In this document: piece after piece, positions 1 to 6,756 of the stretch
How positions within the stretch are numbered: the first letter of the stretch is position 1
Layout: each line of letters opens with the position of its first letter
Origin: Angelakisella sp.
GTDB taxonomy: Bacteria; Bacillota; Clostridia; Oscillospirales; Ruminococcaceae
Assembly (NCBI GenBank): GCA_022794295.1
Contig: JAAWEO010000066.1
Location: 1-9,415 of the forward strand
Length of the DNA stretch: 9,415 nucleotides
Direction of reading: 5' to 3'
Notes under the pieces: generated by a model
What the model saw: the letters and a program-made list of their open reading frames with translations, nothing else
Databases searched by the model: none
What the model was told of the DNA's origin: nothing
Program-made: the position numbers and the translations under genes

Positions 1-120
1 CACGGGCCGCCTGATCTCACCCACGGTTTGGAGGTCCGTTGTGGGCAGTACCTTGATCTATTACCAGCGTGTTCCTACTGATGGCGCCAGGCGGCTGGGA
101 TGTGCTGGCATCTTGGATTT
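1..120. other. Unassigned left edge
   Basis: No ribosome site, promoter, RNA gene or family-like protein could be recognised on either strand. Open frames here are short and run into the hairpin repeat. A fragment of a gene continuing past the left edge cannot be excluded. Confidence 0.3.
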
Positions 121-216
121 GTGTTGCTGCTTACCGGCGTCCGGGCTTTGGCGGCCGGAGGCTCGTTGGCCGGATAAGGTGCTTTTTTCTGCGGAAAAAA
201 GCGGTGCCCTTCGGGC
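121..216 (+). repeat. Hairpin-rich intergenic repeat, left copy
   Basis: This is the inverted partner of 9320-9415, matching at 91 of 96 positions. It has the same GCTTTTTTC/GAAAAAAGC 9-bp stem, and TGCCC-TTC-GGGCA where the other copy has AGCCC-TTC-GGGCT, a compensatory change. The extra GCCGC hairpin of the right copy is replaced by a few bases. It lies about 100 bp downstream of the mfd stop. On the mfd-sense strand the TGCCC/GGGCA hairpin is followed by CCGC and six Ts, so it may end the mfd transcript. Short open frames through it encode only low-complexity translations of the hairpins. Confidence 0.88.
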
Positions 217-318
217 AATGGCCTGCGGGCCGGGGTTGGGAACGGCTTTTATGCCTACGGCGGAGGCGCTTCGCGGCAAGTGTTGTGCTGCATGATGGGG
301 GTGCTTTGGGCGGGAGGA

Positions 319-3300
319 TCAGGTGGGAGGGGGGGTGGGGTCTGCTTTTTCCATAATGCTGATCACTTCCCGGATCACCTCTACCGGCTTCTGGCCCTTT
401 TGGGGGCGGACGGTGAAGTAGGGTTTTGGGCCTGCGCTGAACATGGCGCGGCCCCGCATTCCTTGGGTCAGGGCGACGATGCGCTCCATGCTGGGGGTGT
501 CGGTGTAGAACAGGAGGTTCATTCCCCGCTGGGTGATCTCCCTGATGCCAAGCTGGGCCGCTCCGTTGCGCACCAGGGCCACATCCAGGAGGCCGGTCAC
601 CGCGTCCGGAGGGTCTCCGAACCGGTCGATCAGCTCGTCCATGGTATCCATATAGTCCTCCTGGGTATAGACACAGGCAATTTTTTTGTAGATGTCGATG
701 CGCTGGCTCAGGTCGGTGATATAGCGTTCCGGGATATGCGCTTCGATCTGGACATCCACCAAGCACTCCCCGCTTTTCTTTACCGGCTCCCCCTTTTCCT
801 CGCTGATGGCCTCCCCCAAAAGCTTCAGGTAGAGGTCATACCCCACCGATTCCATGTGCCCATGCTGCTGGCTCCCCAGAATGTCCCCTGCCCCCCGAAT
901 CTCCAGGTCCCGCATGGCAATGCGAAAGCCGGAGCCAAAGGCGGTGAACTCCCGGATGGCCGCCAGGCGCTTTTCCCCCACCTCGGTGAGGATCCGCCCC
1001 CGGCGGAAGGTGAAGTAGGCGTAGGCCCTGCGGCTGCTCCGGCCCACCCGGCCCCGGAGCTGGTAAAGCTGGGAAAGGCCCATACAGTCGGCATCCTCGA
1101 TGATCAGGGTGTTGCAGTTGGGCACGTCGATGCCCGCCTCGATGATGGTGGTGCAGACCAGCACATCGATCTCCCGCTCCAAAAGCTGCCGCCAGATGTC
1201 GGAAAGCTCGTCCTCCCCCATTTTGCCGTGGGCGGTGCGGATGGCCGCGCCGGGGAGCTTCTCGGCCAGCCGCGCGGCACAGCTTTCGATGGAATCCACC
1301 CGGTTGTGAAGGTAGAACACCTGCCCGCCCCGGCGCAGCTCCTTACGAATAGCCTCGGTGATAATGGGCTCGCTGTACTCCAGGACATAGGTCTGGACCG
1401 GGTGGCGGTCCTGGGGGGCCTCCTCGATAACACTCATGTCCCGGATGCCGCTCATAGCCATGTTCAGGGTCCGGGGGATGGGGGTCGCTGACAGGGTGAG
1501 CATATCCACACTGGTGCGCAGCTCCTTGAAGCGCTCCTTGTGGGCCACCCCGAACCGCTGCTCCTCGTCGATGATGCACAGCCCCAGGTCCTTAAACTTC
1601 ACATCCCTCTGCACCAGCTTGTGGGTGCCCACCACCACGTCGATCCGCCCCTCCTCCAGCTTTTTGAGGATCTCCCGCTGCTGCTTGGGGGTACGGAAGC
1701 GGCTGAGAAGCTCCACGGTAACGGGATAGCCCTCCAGCCGCCGCAGAAAGGTCTGGTAGTGCTGCCAGGCCAAAATGGTGGTGGGTACCATTACGGCGCA
1801 CTGCTTCCCGTCCAGAACGCATTTAAAGACTCCCCGCAGGGCTACCTCTGTCTTGCCGAAGCCCACATCCCCGCAAAGGAGCCGGTCCATGGGGCTGGGG
1901 CGCTCCATATCCGCCTTGATCTCGGCAATGCACCGCAGCTGGTCCTCGGTCTCGTCGTACTCGAACCGCTCCTCAAATTCCCGCTGCCAGTCGCTGTCGG
2001 CGGAAAAGGCAAAGCCCTTGGTGGAAAGGCGCTTGGCGTACAGCTGAATCAGCTCCTTTGCCATGTCGGAGACCGCCTTTTTCACCCGCTGGCGGGTCTT
2101 GCTCCACACATCGGAATTCAGCTTGTTGAGGCGGAGGTTCCCGTCCTCCCGGCCGCCGATGTACTTGGTCACCAGGTCCAGCTGGGTCACCGGGACAAAG
2201 AGGGTGTCGGTGCCGGCGTACCGAATCTTGATGTAATCCTTTATCACCCCCTGGATCTCCTTTTTGATGATCCCCTCAAAGACCCCGATGCCGTGGGCCA
2301 CATGGACCACATAGTCCCCGGGGGTCAGGTCGGCAATATCCTGAATGGCCTTGCCCTTCCCCTTGGCGGTGCGGGTCCGCTTCTTCCGCCCAAGGGACTG
2401 GGAGGCCCTGCCATAGGTGATGCCCGCAAGGCGGTGGATCGGATACTCAAAGCCGGAGGAAAAGCCGCCCTCGCAGACCAGCACCTCCCCCGGGGCGTAT
2501 TCCCCGGGCTCCGGAAGGCACCGTGCCGGGAGGCCGTGTTTGACCAGATCGGTGGTGAGGGCCAGGGCACCCCGGCGGGTGCCGTTAAAGACGTAGACGC
2601 AGTACCCCTCCCCTAGGTAGTGGCCAAGATCCTCCAAAAGGGGATCCAGCTGCCCCCCCCAGACCGAAAGGGTGTTGGCGGTCAGATCCACCAGCTCTCC
2701 CAGGCGCTGGCCGGGGTAGCTTCGGGGGAAGCTGTCCATCAGCAGGGTGGGCACCTTTCCGTACAGGGCGGAAAGATCCCCGTAGGTCTTGGAAAACCGC
2801 CCGGCCATTCGGGAAAGCCCCCCCTGCTCCAGCAAGGCCTTGATGTCCTCGTCCTCCATCCACTGGCTGTGGGCCAGGGTCTCCTTCACCGGGATGCCCT
2901 CGCTTACTGCCAGAAGGCGGTCCCCCAGGTAGTCCAGAAGGCTGGCCCCCTGGGGATAGATCAGGGGAAGGTACCGGTCTGCGCAGGCCAGGTCCCGGCA
3001 CTCCTCCAGCCGGGCAATATCCCGCTCCAGCATGGGACCGGCGGTCTCCCGCTGCTTTTTGGTCAGGCCGTCCAGGTGCTCCTGGAGGAGCCCCGCCAGC
3101 TGTTCGGTGGTATACAAAAGCTCCCGGGCAGGGCCCAGGGTGATGCCGGAAAGATTTTCCTCCCGGCGCTGGCTCTCTGGGGAAAAGGCGGCAATGGTGT
3201 CGATCTCGTCCCCCCAGAATTCAACGCGGACGGGCTGGGGACAGTCCGGGGGCCAGAAGTCCAGGATCCCTCCCCGAAGGGCAAACTGGCACATCCCCTC

Positions 3301-3798
3301 CACCTGGCTGCTCCGGGCATACCCTGCCCAGAGAAGGGTGCGCACCAGCTGGTCCGGTTTCAGCTCCTGACCAGGGCGAAGAAGGACGGTGCTCTGCCGG
3401 AGGACCTCCGGAGGGATGGTGGGCTGTACCGCCGCCCCGGCAGAGGCCATGGCAATGGTCCGGGGGTCGGCTGCCAAACGGCTGAGTACCGAAAGGCGCA
3501 GCTGCTCGTATTCCCGGCTGACCCCCTCCACCTCCCCCAGGGTGAGCTCCCGCTCCGGGTAGTGCCAGGCCAAGGGTTCCCCCAAAAAAAGGTTCACCTC
3601 CTCGCAGAGGCGGACCGCGGTCTGCTCGTCCTGGGTGACCACCAGGGCCCCCTGTCCGGTCTCCCGGCAGAGGGCGGCTAAAAACTGGGCCTTGTGGATC
3701 TGGGCCCCTCCGGTGAGAAGCACCGGCCAGCGCCCCCCTCGAAGGGCGGCACTGACCTTTTTGTATTCCTCCCAAGAGGAGATAAGCTGTTCCATCAT
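319..3798 (-). CDS. mfd: Transcription-repair coupling factor Mfd
   Basis: A 1159-aa protein of normal family length. Mfd is a DNA translocase that removes RNA polymerase stalled at lesions and recruits UvrA for nucleotide excision repair. In order, it has a UvrB-like N-terminal module with FALRGGILDFWP (172-183), a basic linker (about 470-483), the CarD-like RNA-polymerase-interaction domain beginning DYVVHVAHGIGVFEG (495-509), and a RecG-like motor. The motor shows Walker A GDVGFGKT (643-650), the Walker B box DEEQ (744-747), SATP (770-773) and QLRGRVGR (913-920). The TRG region carries GDILGSQQHGH (971-981), and a C-terminal regulatory domain follows. The start overlaps the pth stop by four bases and has GGAGG nine nt upstream; ATGATG allows initiation one codon later. 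The C-terminal TPPPT is encoded in a G/C-skewed tract next to the flanking repeat. No frameshift is visible. Confidence 0.98.
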   Translation of the reverse strand: MMEQLISSWEEYKKVSAALRGGRWPVLLTGGAQIHKAQFLAALCRETGQGALVVTQDEQTAVRLCEEVNLFLGEPLAWHYPERELTLGEVEGVSREYEQLRLSVLSRLAADPRTIAMASAGAAVQPTIPPEVLRQSTVLLRPGQELKPDQLVRTLLWAGYARSSQVEGMCQFALRGGILDFWPPDCPQPVRVEFWGDEIDTIAAFSPESQRREENLSGITLGPARELLYTTEQLAGLLQEHLDGLTKKQRETAGPMLERDIARLEECRDLACADRYLPLIYPQGASLLDYLGDRLLAVSEGIPVKETLAHSQWMEDEDIKALLEQGGLSRMAGRFSKTYGDLSALYGKVPTLLMDSFPRSYPGQRLGELVDLTANTLSVWGGQLDPLLEDLGHYLGEGYCVYVFNGTRRGALALTTDLVKHGLPARCLPEPGEYAPGEVLVCEGGFSSGFEYPIHRLAGITYGRASQSLGRKKRTRTAKGKGKAIQDIADLTPGDYVVHVAHGIGVFEGIIKKEIQGVIKDYIKIRYAGTDTLFVPVTQLDLVTKYIGGREDGNLRLNKLNSDVWSKTRQRVKKAVSDMAKELIQLYAKRLSTKGFAFSADSDWQREFEERFEYDETEDQLRCIAEIKADMERPSPMDRLLCGDVGFGKTEVALRGVFKCVLDGKQCAVMVPTTILAWQHYQTFLRRLEGYPVTVELLSRFRTPKQQREILKKLEEGRIDVVVGTHKLVQRDVKFKDLGLCIIDEEQRFGVAHKERFKELRTSVDMLTLSATPIPRTLNMAMSGIRDMSVIEEAPQDRHPVQTYVLEYSEPIITEAIRKELRRGGQVFYLHNRVDSIESCAARLAEKLPGAAIRTAHGKMGEDELSDIWRQLLEREIDVLVCTTIIEAGIDVPNCNTLIIEDADCMGLSQLYQLRGRVGRSSRRAYAYFTFRRGRILTEVGEKRLAAIREFTAFGSGFRIAMRDLEIRGAGDILGSQQHGHMESVGYDLYLKLLGEAISEEKGEPVKKSGECLVDVQIEAHIPERYITDLSQRIDIYKKIACVYTQEDYMDTMDELIDRFGDPPDAVTGLLDVALVRNGAAQLGIREITQRGMNLLFYTDTPSMERIVALTQGMRGRAMFSAGPKPYFTVRPQKGQKPVEVIREVISIMEKADPTPPPT

Positions 3799-4481
3799 AG
3801 CTGGTGACCTCCAGCGGAGGGCTCCGGCCCCTTGGCCTTAGGCGGGCCGCTCCGGTTGTATTTGCTCATCGCCTCATCCAGCCTTCCCTGGACAAAGCAC
3901 TCCGCAATGGCGGGAATATCGGCAAAAAGACTCAAAAGAGACTTGGCATCCTCGGGGGAGAACTTCCCCAGCACCCAATCTGCCAGGTCGTAGTCGGGAT
4001 GGGGCTTTTCCCCCACCCCGATCTTTACCCGGGGAAAGTCATCCCGTCCGGTCAGATAGATGATGTTCTTCAGGCCGTTGTGCCCCCCGGCGCTGCCTTT
4101 CTTCCGGATCCGCAGCGCCCCCACCGGCAGGCTGATATCATCCATAAGCACCAGCACCCGGTCCATGGGGACCTTGTGGTAGGCAGCGGCCTCCTGGACC
4201 GCCTGGCCGCTGAGGTTCATAAAGGTGCCGGGCTTCATCAGCAGCACCCGCTTTTCACCGATGACAGCATCCCCGGTCAGGGCCTTAAACTGCAGCCGCT
4301 CCACCCGCGCCCCCAGCTTTTCCGCCAGGGCATCCAGGGCCATAAAGCCGGTGTTGTGCCGGGTGCCGTTGTATTTGGCACCGGGGTTTCCCAGCCCCAC
4401 GATCAGGTATTCCACCGGTCCGGCAGGGGCGGCCTTCCGTCCGGCGGCGATCTTGGCAAAAAGCTCGTCCAGGGTGCTCAT
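3795..4481 (-). CDS. pth: Peptidyl-tRNA hydrolase
   Basis: A 228-aa protein that cleaves peptidyl-tRNA released from stalled ribosomes, recycling tRNA in the cytoplasm. Family residues are present: N32 in GLGNPG, catalytic H42 in TRHNTGF, N89 in KPGTFMNLSG, D114 in the MDD segment and N135 in GGHNGLK. The core begins only at about residue 24; a 23-residue N-terminal extension and a Pro/Lys-rich tail make it longer than the usual 190-200 aa. The start is the ATG at 4479-4481, eight nt after AAAGGGAG; an in-frame ATG eight codons upstream has no such site. The TGA stop overlaps the mfd start (ATGA), so the two are translationally coupled. Bacillus spoVC occupies the same position before mfd. 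Confidence 0.97.
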   Translation of the reverse strand: MSTLDELFAKIAAGRKAAPAGPVEYLIVGLGNPGAKYNGTRHNTGFMALDALAEKLGARVERLQFKALTGDAVIGEKRVLLMKPGTFMNLSGQAVQEAAAYHKVPMDRVLVLMDDISLPVGALRIRKKGSAGGHNGLKNIIYLTGRDDFPRVKIGVGEKPHPDYDLADWVLGKFSPEDAKSLLSLFADIPAIAECFVQGRLDEAMSKYNRSGPPKAKGPEPSAGGHQL

Positions 4482-4529
4482 GGTTATTTCTCCCTTTTTC
4501 TGCAAAAATTACCGGGGTAACCGGCATTG

Positions 4530-4558
4530 GGCAGGATGGGGAGATTCCCCGCCCTGCC
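4530..4558 (-). promoter_or_regulatory. Stem-loop in the pth-mfd leader
   Basis: In the transcript, GGCAGG pairs with CCTGCC; after a 2x2 internal loop, GGGG pairs with CCCC around a 5-nt loop (AATCT). It lies between the promoter and the pth ribosome site. Downstream, a short TTAC/GTAA stem with a CCCG loop is followed by TTTTT, which could form a weak attenuator. No known riboswitch class is recognised. Confidence 0.5.
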
Positions 4559-4580
4559 TTTCAGGATCTGTGCCACTGTC

Positions 4581-4609
4581 ATTTTACGGTATTTCCCGGG
4601 TGCTGTCAA
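4581..4609 (-). promoter_or_regulatory. Near-consensus sigma-A promoter for pth-mfd
   Basis: On the minus strand there is a perfect TTGACA (4604-4609), a 17-nt spacer and TAAAAT (4581-4586), one change from consensus. This is the best promoter in the window. The start site would lie near 4574, leaving a leader of about 90 nt before pth that contains a stable stem-loop. Confidence 0.8.
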
Positions 4610-4628
4610 TATATCCGTGCCAAAGAGA

Positions 4629-4650
4629 CAAAAAGCGGCCAAGCCCGGCC
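4629..4650 (-). terminator. Weak intrinsic terminator after the second membrane protein
   Basis: Directly after the TAG stop on the minus strand, GGCC pairs with GGCC across a 6-nt loop, and TTTTT follows two bases later. The stem is only 4 bp, so efficiency is doubtful. Its place between the accessory gene and the strong pth promoter is fitting. Confidence 0.45.
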
Positions 4651-5124
4651 CTATCCCTTTTCCTTTTCCTCCAGCCAGACCCCGGCAAAGTGGGCAAAGG
4701 CAAGCGAGGAAAAAGCCAGGGCATGACCGGAAAAGACCCGGTTGTTTGCCCGCTGCAGGCGGTCATATTCCTCCCAGGTGATCTCCAGCTGCTGCCCCTG
4801 CTGCCACCGGTAATAGATACCATCGATCTCCCCGAACTTCCCCCAGCCGGTGATGGATGTGTTAGCGAAAAAACCGATAAAGGCATGGAGACAGGCCACA
4901 GCCGCAAAAATCTGGATCGCCGCAGGGATCCTGGCGGGGGAACCGTACTCCCGCCGGTCGCGGCAAAAGAAAAACCAGGACAGGAAGGTCAAAGCAAGGC
5001 CCCCAATGGTCAGCAGGGGAAGGCTTTTTGGATAGAAGTATGCGGCAAGCAGTGCCGCCAGGTTTAAAAGACAGACGAGGAACGTAAAAAAAGCACTGCC
5101 ATCCTCCCGTTCGTCCCAATCCAT
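4651..5124 (-). CDS. Small four-helix membrane protein, paralogue of the gene at 6269-6736
   Basis: A 157-aa protein of unrecognised family. The N-terminus is acidic (MDWDERED), and membrane segments are likely at about residues 11-30, 35-53, 67-87 and 131-149. Between helices 3 and 4 lies a soluble loop carrying IDGIYY and EEYDRLQRANNR, and the C-terminus is charged (LEEKEKG). The helix pattern, the YF.P..LP motif, DGIYY and RL.RA.NR match the protein upstream of the rpn-like gene, so the two are diverged duplicates. AAGGGAG about nine nt before the ATG marks the start. The gene lies 96 bp after the rpn-like stop; I see no convincing promoter in that gap, so it may be read from the rpn promoter. 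A weak terminator follows immediately. A role as membrane partner or immunity-type protein is conceivable but not shown by the sequence. Confidence 0.85.
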   Translation of the reverse strand: MDWDEREDGSAFFTFLVCLLNLAALLAAYFYPKSLPLLTIGGLALTFLSWFFFCRDRREYGSPARIPAAIQIFAAVACLHAFIGFFANTSITGWGKFGEIDGIYYRWQQGQQLEITWEEYDRLQRANNRVFSGHALAFSSLAFAHFAGVWLEEKEKG

Positions 5125-5220
5125 CGGCCCGCTCCCTTCCGGATATGTTTTCCTATGATCTTCCGGTATTTGTATCTCTGACCTGCTCTATCTGCCCCCT
5201 GTACAATATGCCTCACAGCG

Positions 5221-5436
5221 TCAGCTCCGGAAAAGCTCCTCCAGAGCGGAGCGTTCACTGGCGGACAACACCAAGTAGTCGCAGGCCCCGGTAAAGGAAA
5301 CGCCCTTGGTCCTCATCACATGGCGAACCATCTCTGCACGGCCTTCCGCACGGCCTTCTACTCGGCCCTCAGCCCGACCTTCTGCCCGACCCTCAGCCCG
5401 GCCCTCTGCCTTGATCTCTTCGGCGATCCTGCACAT
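5221..5436 (-). CDS. Possible intragenic C-terminal protein of the rpn-like gene (RpnS-like, nested in frame)
   Basis: The in-frame ATG of residue M208 (5434-5436) is preceded by AAAGGAG at 5445-5451, with an 8-nt gap. This is as good a ribosome site as that of any gene in the window. Initiation there would give a 71-aa protein made of the EGR repeat region and the C-terminal helical tail, without the nuclease core. E. coli rpn genes are reported to encode such C-terminal small proteins from internal starts, and these block the toxicity of the full-length protein. I infer the same layout here from position and the Shine-Dalgarno alone. The purine-rich site also fits the codons for Glu-Asn-Pro-Lys-Gly-Val-Glu, so chance is possible. 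A further in-frame ATG at residue M243 has a weaker GGAAGG at 10 nt. Confidence 0.4.
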   Translation of the reverse strand: MCRIAEEIKAEGRAEGRAEGRAEGRVEGRAEGRAEMVRHVMRTKGVSFTGACDYLVLSASERSALEELFRS

Positions 5437-6057
5437 CTGCTCCACTCCTTTCGGATTCTCTTTATAGTAACGGACGTTTTGGGCCAGGATGGGGTTCTCC
5501 ATCTCCGCCGGATCACAACAGAAAAAGTCGTGCATCAGCACCCCAACGGGGTCATCCCCACGATACTGGCCGTTGACATAAAGGATATGCTCCCCGTCCT
5601 CAAAGGGCGCCCCGGTCTCCCGGACCATTCGGTCGATGTGATAGAGGGGACAGCCCTCTTTGAAAACATCGTTCTCGGTGATAAAAATAACATAGGTCTC
5701 CCCCAGGGCCTCGTAGTCTTCCCCAGGCTCGGTGATGTGGGCATCCAAAAGGCTGCTGTTGTACCGGGCTCTCCGGTGGACCGCCCCGGCGTCGTCCCGC
5801 TGGACCTCGATGTTATAGAGGACCCCCTGGCTGTCGGAGGCCAGTATATCCAGCCGAACCGACCGGCCCCAGAGGTTTTTCAGCTCCCGCTGGGTCTGGA
5901 CCCGGAGCACCTCCAGGTCGTCCCGCTGGAGGACACAGCGGATCAGCAGCTGGGTGCACTGGATGTCCTGGAACACCACCGTCATAAAGGTGTCATCGAT
6001 CAGGCGGAAGGCCCGGATCCGCTCCAGATCCTTTTCGCTGTAACAGGAAAGAACCAC
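5221..6057 (-). CDS. Rpn/PDDEXK_2-family nuclease ('PD-(D/E)XK nuclease family transposase')
   Basis: A 278-aa protein. The PD-(D/E)XK core (about residues 15-200) shows RLDI with D70 and, 14 residues on, YNIEVQ with E84 and Q86. This D...ExQ form, with Gln replacing the usual Lys, is characteristic of the Rpn/PDDEXK_2 proteins, which are very numerous in Clostridia. E. coli relatives are Mg-dependent DNA nucleases that promote RecA-independent recombination and have been linked to phage defence; activity here is inferred. Residues 217-240 are six xEGR tetrapeptides, followed by a short helical tail. The start is GTG (6055-6057), nine nt after AGGAGG; no nearby ATG fits. The gene has its own promoter and is flanked on both sides by paralogous membrane-protein genes. 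An internal start at M208 could produce a separate C-terminal protein. It is an accessory gene within a housekeeping block, probably acquired. Confidence 0.9.
   Translation of the reverse strand: MVLSCYSEKDLERIRAFRLIDDTFMTVVFQDIQCTQLLIRCVLQRDDLEVLRVQTQRELKNLWGRSVRLDILASDSQGVLYNIEVQRDDAGAVHRRARYNSSLLDAHITEPGEDYEALGETYVIFITENDVFKEGCPLYHIDRMVRETGAPFEDGEHILYVNGQYRGDDPVGVLMHDFFCCDPAEMENPILAQNVRYYKENPKGVEQMCRIAEEIKAEGRAEGRAEGRAEGRVEGRAEGRAEMVRHVMRTKGVSFTGACDYLVLSASERSALEELFRS
5338..5409 (-). repeat. Six tandem 12-bp units encoding xEGR repeats
   Basis: Six imperfect 12-bp units, such as GCAGAGGGCCGG and GCGGAAGGCCGT, encode four AEGR, one VEGR and one AEGR, followed by AE. Every unit preserves the reading frame, so gain or loss of copies would only change the length of a charged, probably helical linker. 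Such EGR/EGX repeats near the C-terminus are common in this nuclease family. Third-position differences between units show that they are not a very recent expansion. Confidence 0.9.
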
Positions 6058-6080
6058 CGGCTCCCACCTCCTCTGCTTTT

Positions 6081-6109
6081 ATTGTAGCGCAAAGTTTCCC
6101 CTCTGTAAA
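6081..6109 (-). promoter_or_regulatory. Sigma-A-like promoter of the rpn-like gene
   Basis: On the minus strand there is TTTACA (6104-6109), a 17-nt spacer and TACAAT (6081-6086); each hexamer differs from consensus at one position. The start site would fall near 6074, giving a leader of under 20 nt that contains the AGGAGG ribosome site. The promoter lies outside the inserted element, just downstream of it. Confidence 0.7.
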
Positions 6110-6124
6110 GGGGGGCGTATCTTC

Positions 6125-6259
6125 GGGAGTATCCTACCGCGCATTTTATGACATAAAGGTTTTTCTTCCTTGGGATATCGCAGTCCGCTTCACTGCTGGT
6201 TGGCTGACTGATCTTCTTCATGAGAATAACTTTATAAACTCTTCCAAAAGGACACTCCC
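6125..6259. mobile_element. MITE-like non-coding insertion with 11-bp TIRs and 8-bp target duplication
   Basis: The element is 135 bp. Its termini are GGGAGTATCCT (6125-6135) and AGGACACTCCC (6249-6259), inverted repeats matching at 10 of 11 positions. Exact 8-bp direct repeats GTATCTTC flank it at 6117-6124 and 6260-6267, as expected for a target-site duplication; extending the TIRs by one base would make the duplication shorter. The interior is about 44% GC by hand count, clearly below the neighbouring genes, and has no convincing ORF. It lies one base past the stop of the upstream membrane protein and in front of the rpn promoter. Removing one repeat and the element restores a continuous spacer. 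No transposase is present, so mobilisation would be in trans. Which IS family supplied the ends cannot be told from this window. Confidence 0.72.
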
Positions 6260-6268
6260 GTATCTTCC

Positions 6269-6736
6269 CTATTCCTGCTCCTCCTTCTGGACCCCGGAGA
6301 AATAGGCGGCGGGAAAGGCGGTGAACATCAGCCCCATTCCGGCCCCGGTGCGGTTCCATGCCCGCTCCAAACGCCAGATGTCCTCCGCACTGGCCTCCAC
6401 CCGCGGCTCCGGGCCTTTATAGTAATAGATCCCGTCTGCGTCCCGGAAAATATCCGGCCGGACCGTCCCCAGGTTGAGAAACATCCCGAAAAAGGCGAAG
6501 CAGGCAGATACTGCTGCAAGAGCTTTCATCAGGGGAGGGGTGCTTTTCCGGAGGCCGAATCTGGAAGACCCTTCCTTGAAGCAGGCAAGGACCATACAAA
6601 ATATGCCCAGAAAATTGGCTGCCGCGATCAGGAACGGCGGCAGGCGCTCCGGGAAAAAATACACCCAAAGGACCACCCCCAGGCTGAAAAGGCAGGCGGC
6701 CAAAGAAAAAACCATCAGGGCCTTTGTGCTTTTCAT
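6269..6736 (-). CDS. Small four-helix membrane protein, paralogue of the gene at 4651-5124
   Basis: A 155-aa protein of a family I do not recognise. The hydropathy pattern suggests four membrane segments at about residues 7-27, 33-51, 69-89 and 131-149. The charged or aromatic loop between helices 3 and 4 contains DGIYYY and RLERAWNR, and the tail is acidic (KEEQE). It aligns over its full length with the 157-aa protein on the other side of the rpn-like gene: a shared YF.P..LP after helix 1, DGIYY, RL.RA.NR and F.GV near the C-terminus. The start is fixed by AGGAGG eight nt before ATG; a longer open frame into prs lacks such a site. The gene sits right behind the prs terminator with no room for a promoter, so expression needs read-through or a promoter inside prs. 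A 135-bp inserted element begins just past its stop. Function is unknown. Confidence 0.85.
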   Translation of the reverse strand: MKSTKALMVFSLAACLFSLGVVLWVYFFPERLPPFLIAAANFLGIFCMVLACFKEGSSRFGLRKSTPPLMKALAAVSACFAFFGMFLNLGTVRPDIFRDADGIYYYKGPEPRVEASAEDIWRLERAWNRTGAGMGLMFTAFPAAYFSGVQKEEQE

Positions 6737-6756
6737 GTGCTCCCTCCTGTCTGTGT

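Noticed and set aside
61..70. Ten-base match TTACCAGCGT to the right repeat copy, hinting at a second partial repeat at the left edge
   Set aside because: Similarity breaks down immediately afterwards, so chance is a sufficient explanation.
41..356. Short open frames in the left repeat region, including one translating the hairpins as FSAEKSGALRA
   Set aside because: The same peptide arises from the right repeat copy on the other strand, so it reflects the hairpin DNA rather than a conserved gene. There is no ribosome site.
280..3681. Long plus-strand open frames opposite mfd (at 280-1491, 1540-2616 and 2620-3681)
   Set aside because: They are antisense shadows of a GC-rich gene with intact Mfd motifs. 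Their translations are rich in Gly, Pro, His and Leu with no family signature, and no ribosome sites were seen.
5125..5220. Promoter for the second membrane protein between it and the rpn-like gene
   Set aside because: Several TTGTAC- and TACAAA-like hexamers exist, but none has spacing near 17 nt.
5338..5409. Tandem repeats considered as a CRISPR array
   Set aside because: The units are contiguous, 12 bp and in frame, with no spacers.
6000..6359. Minus-strand open frame across the inserted element into the rpn-like gene, with an internal ATG-Lys-Lys start
   Set aside because: It has no Shine-Dalgarno, overlaps the 5' end of the well-supported rpn frame, and spans the target duplication and promoter.
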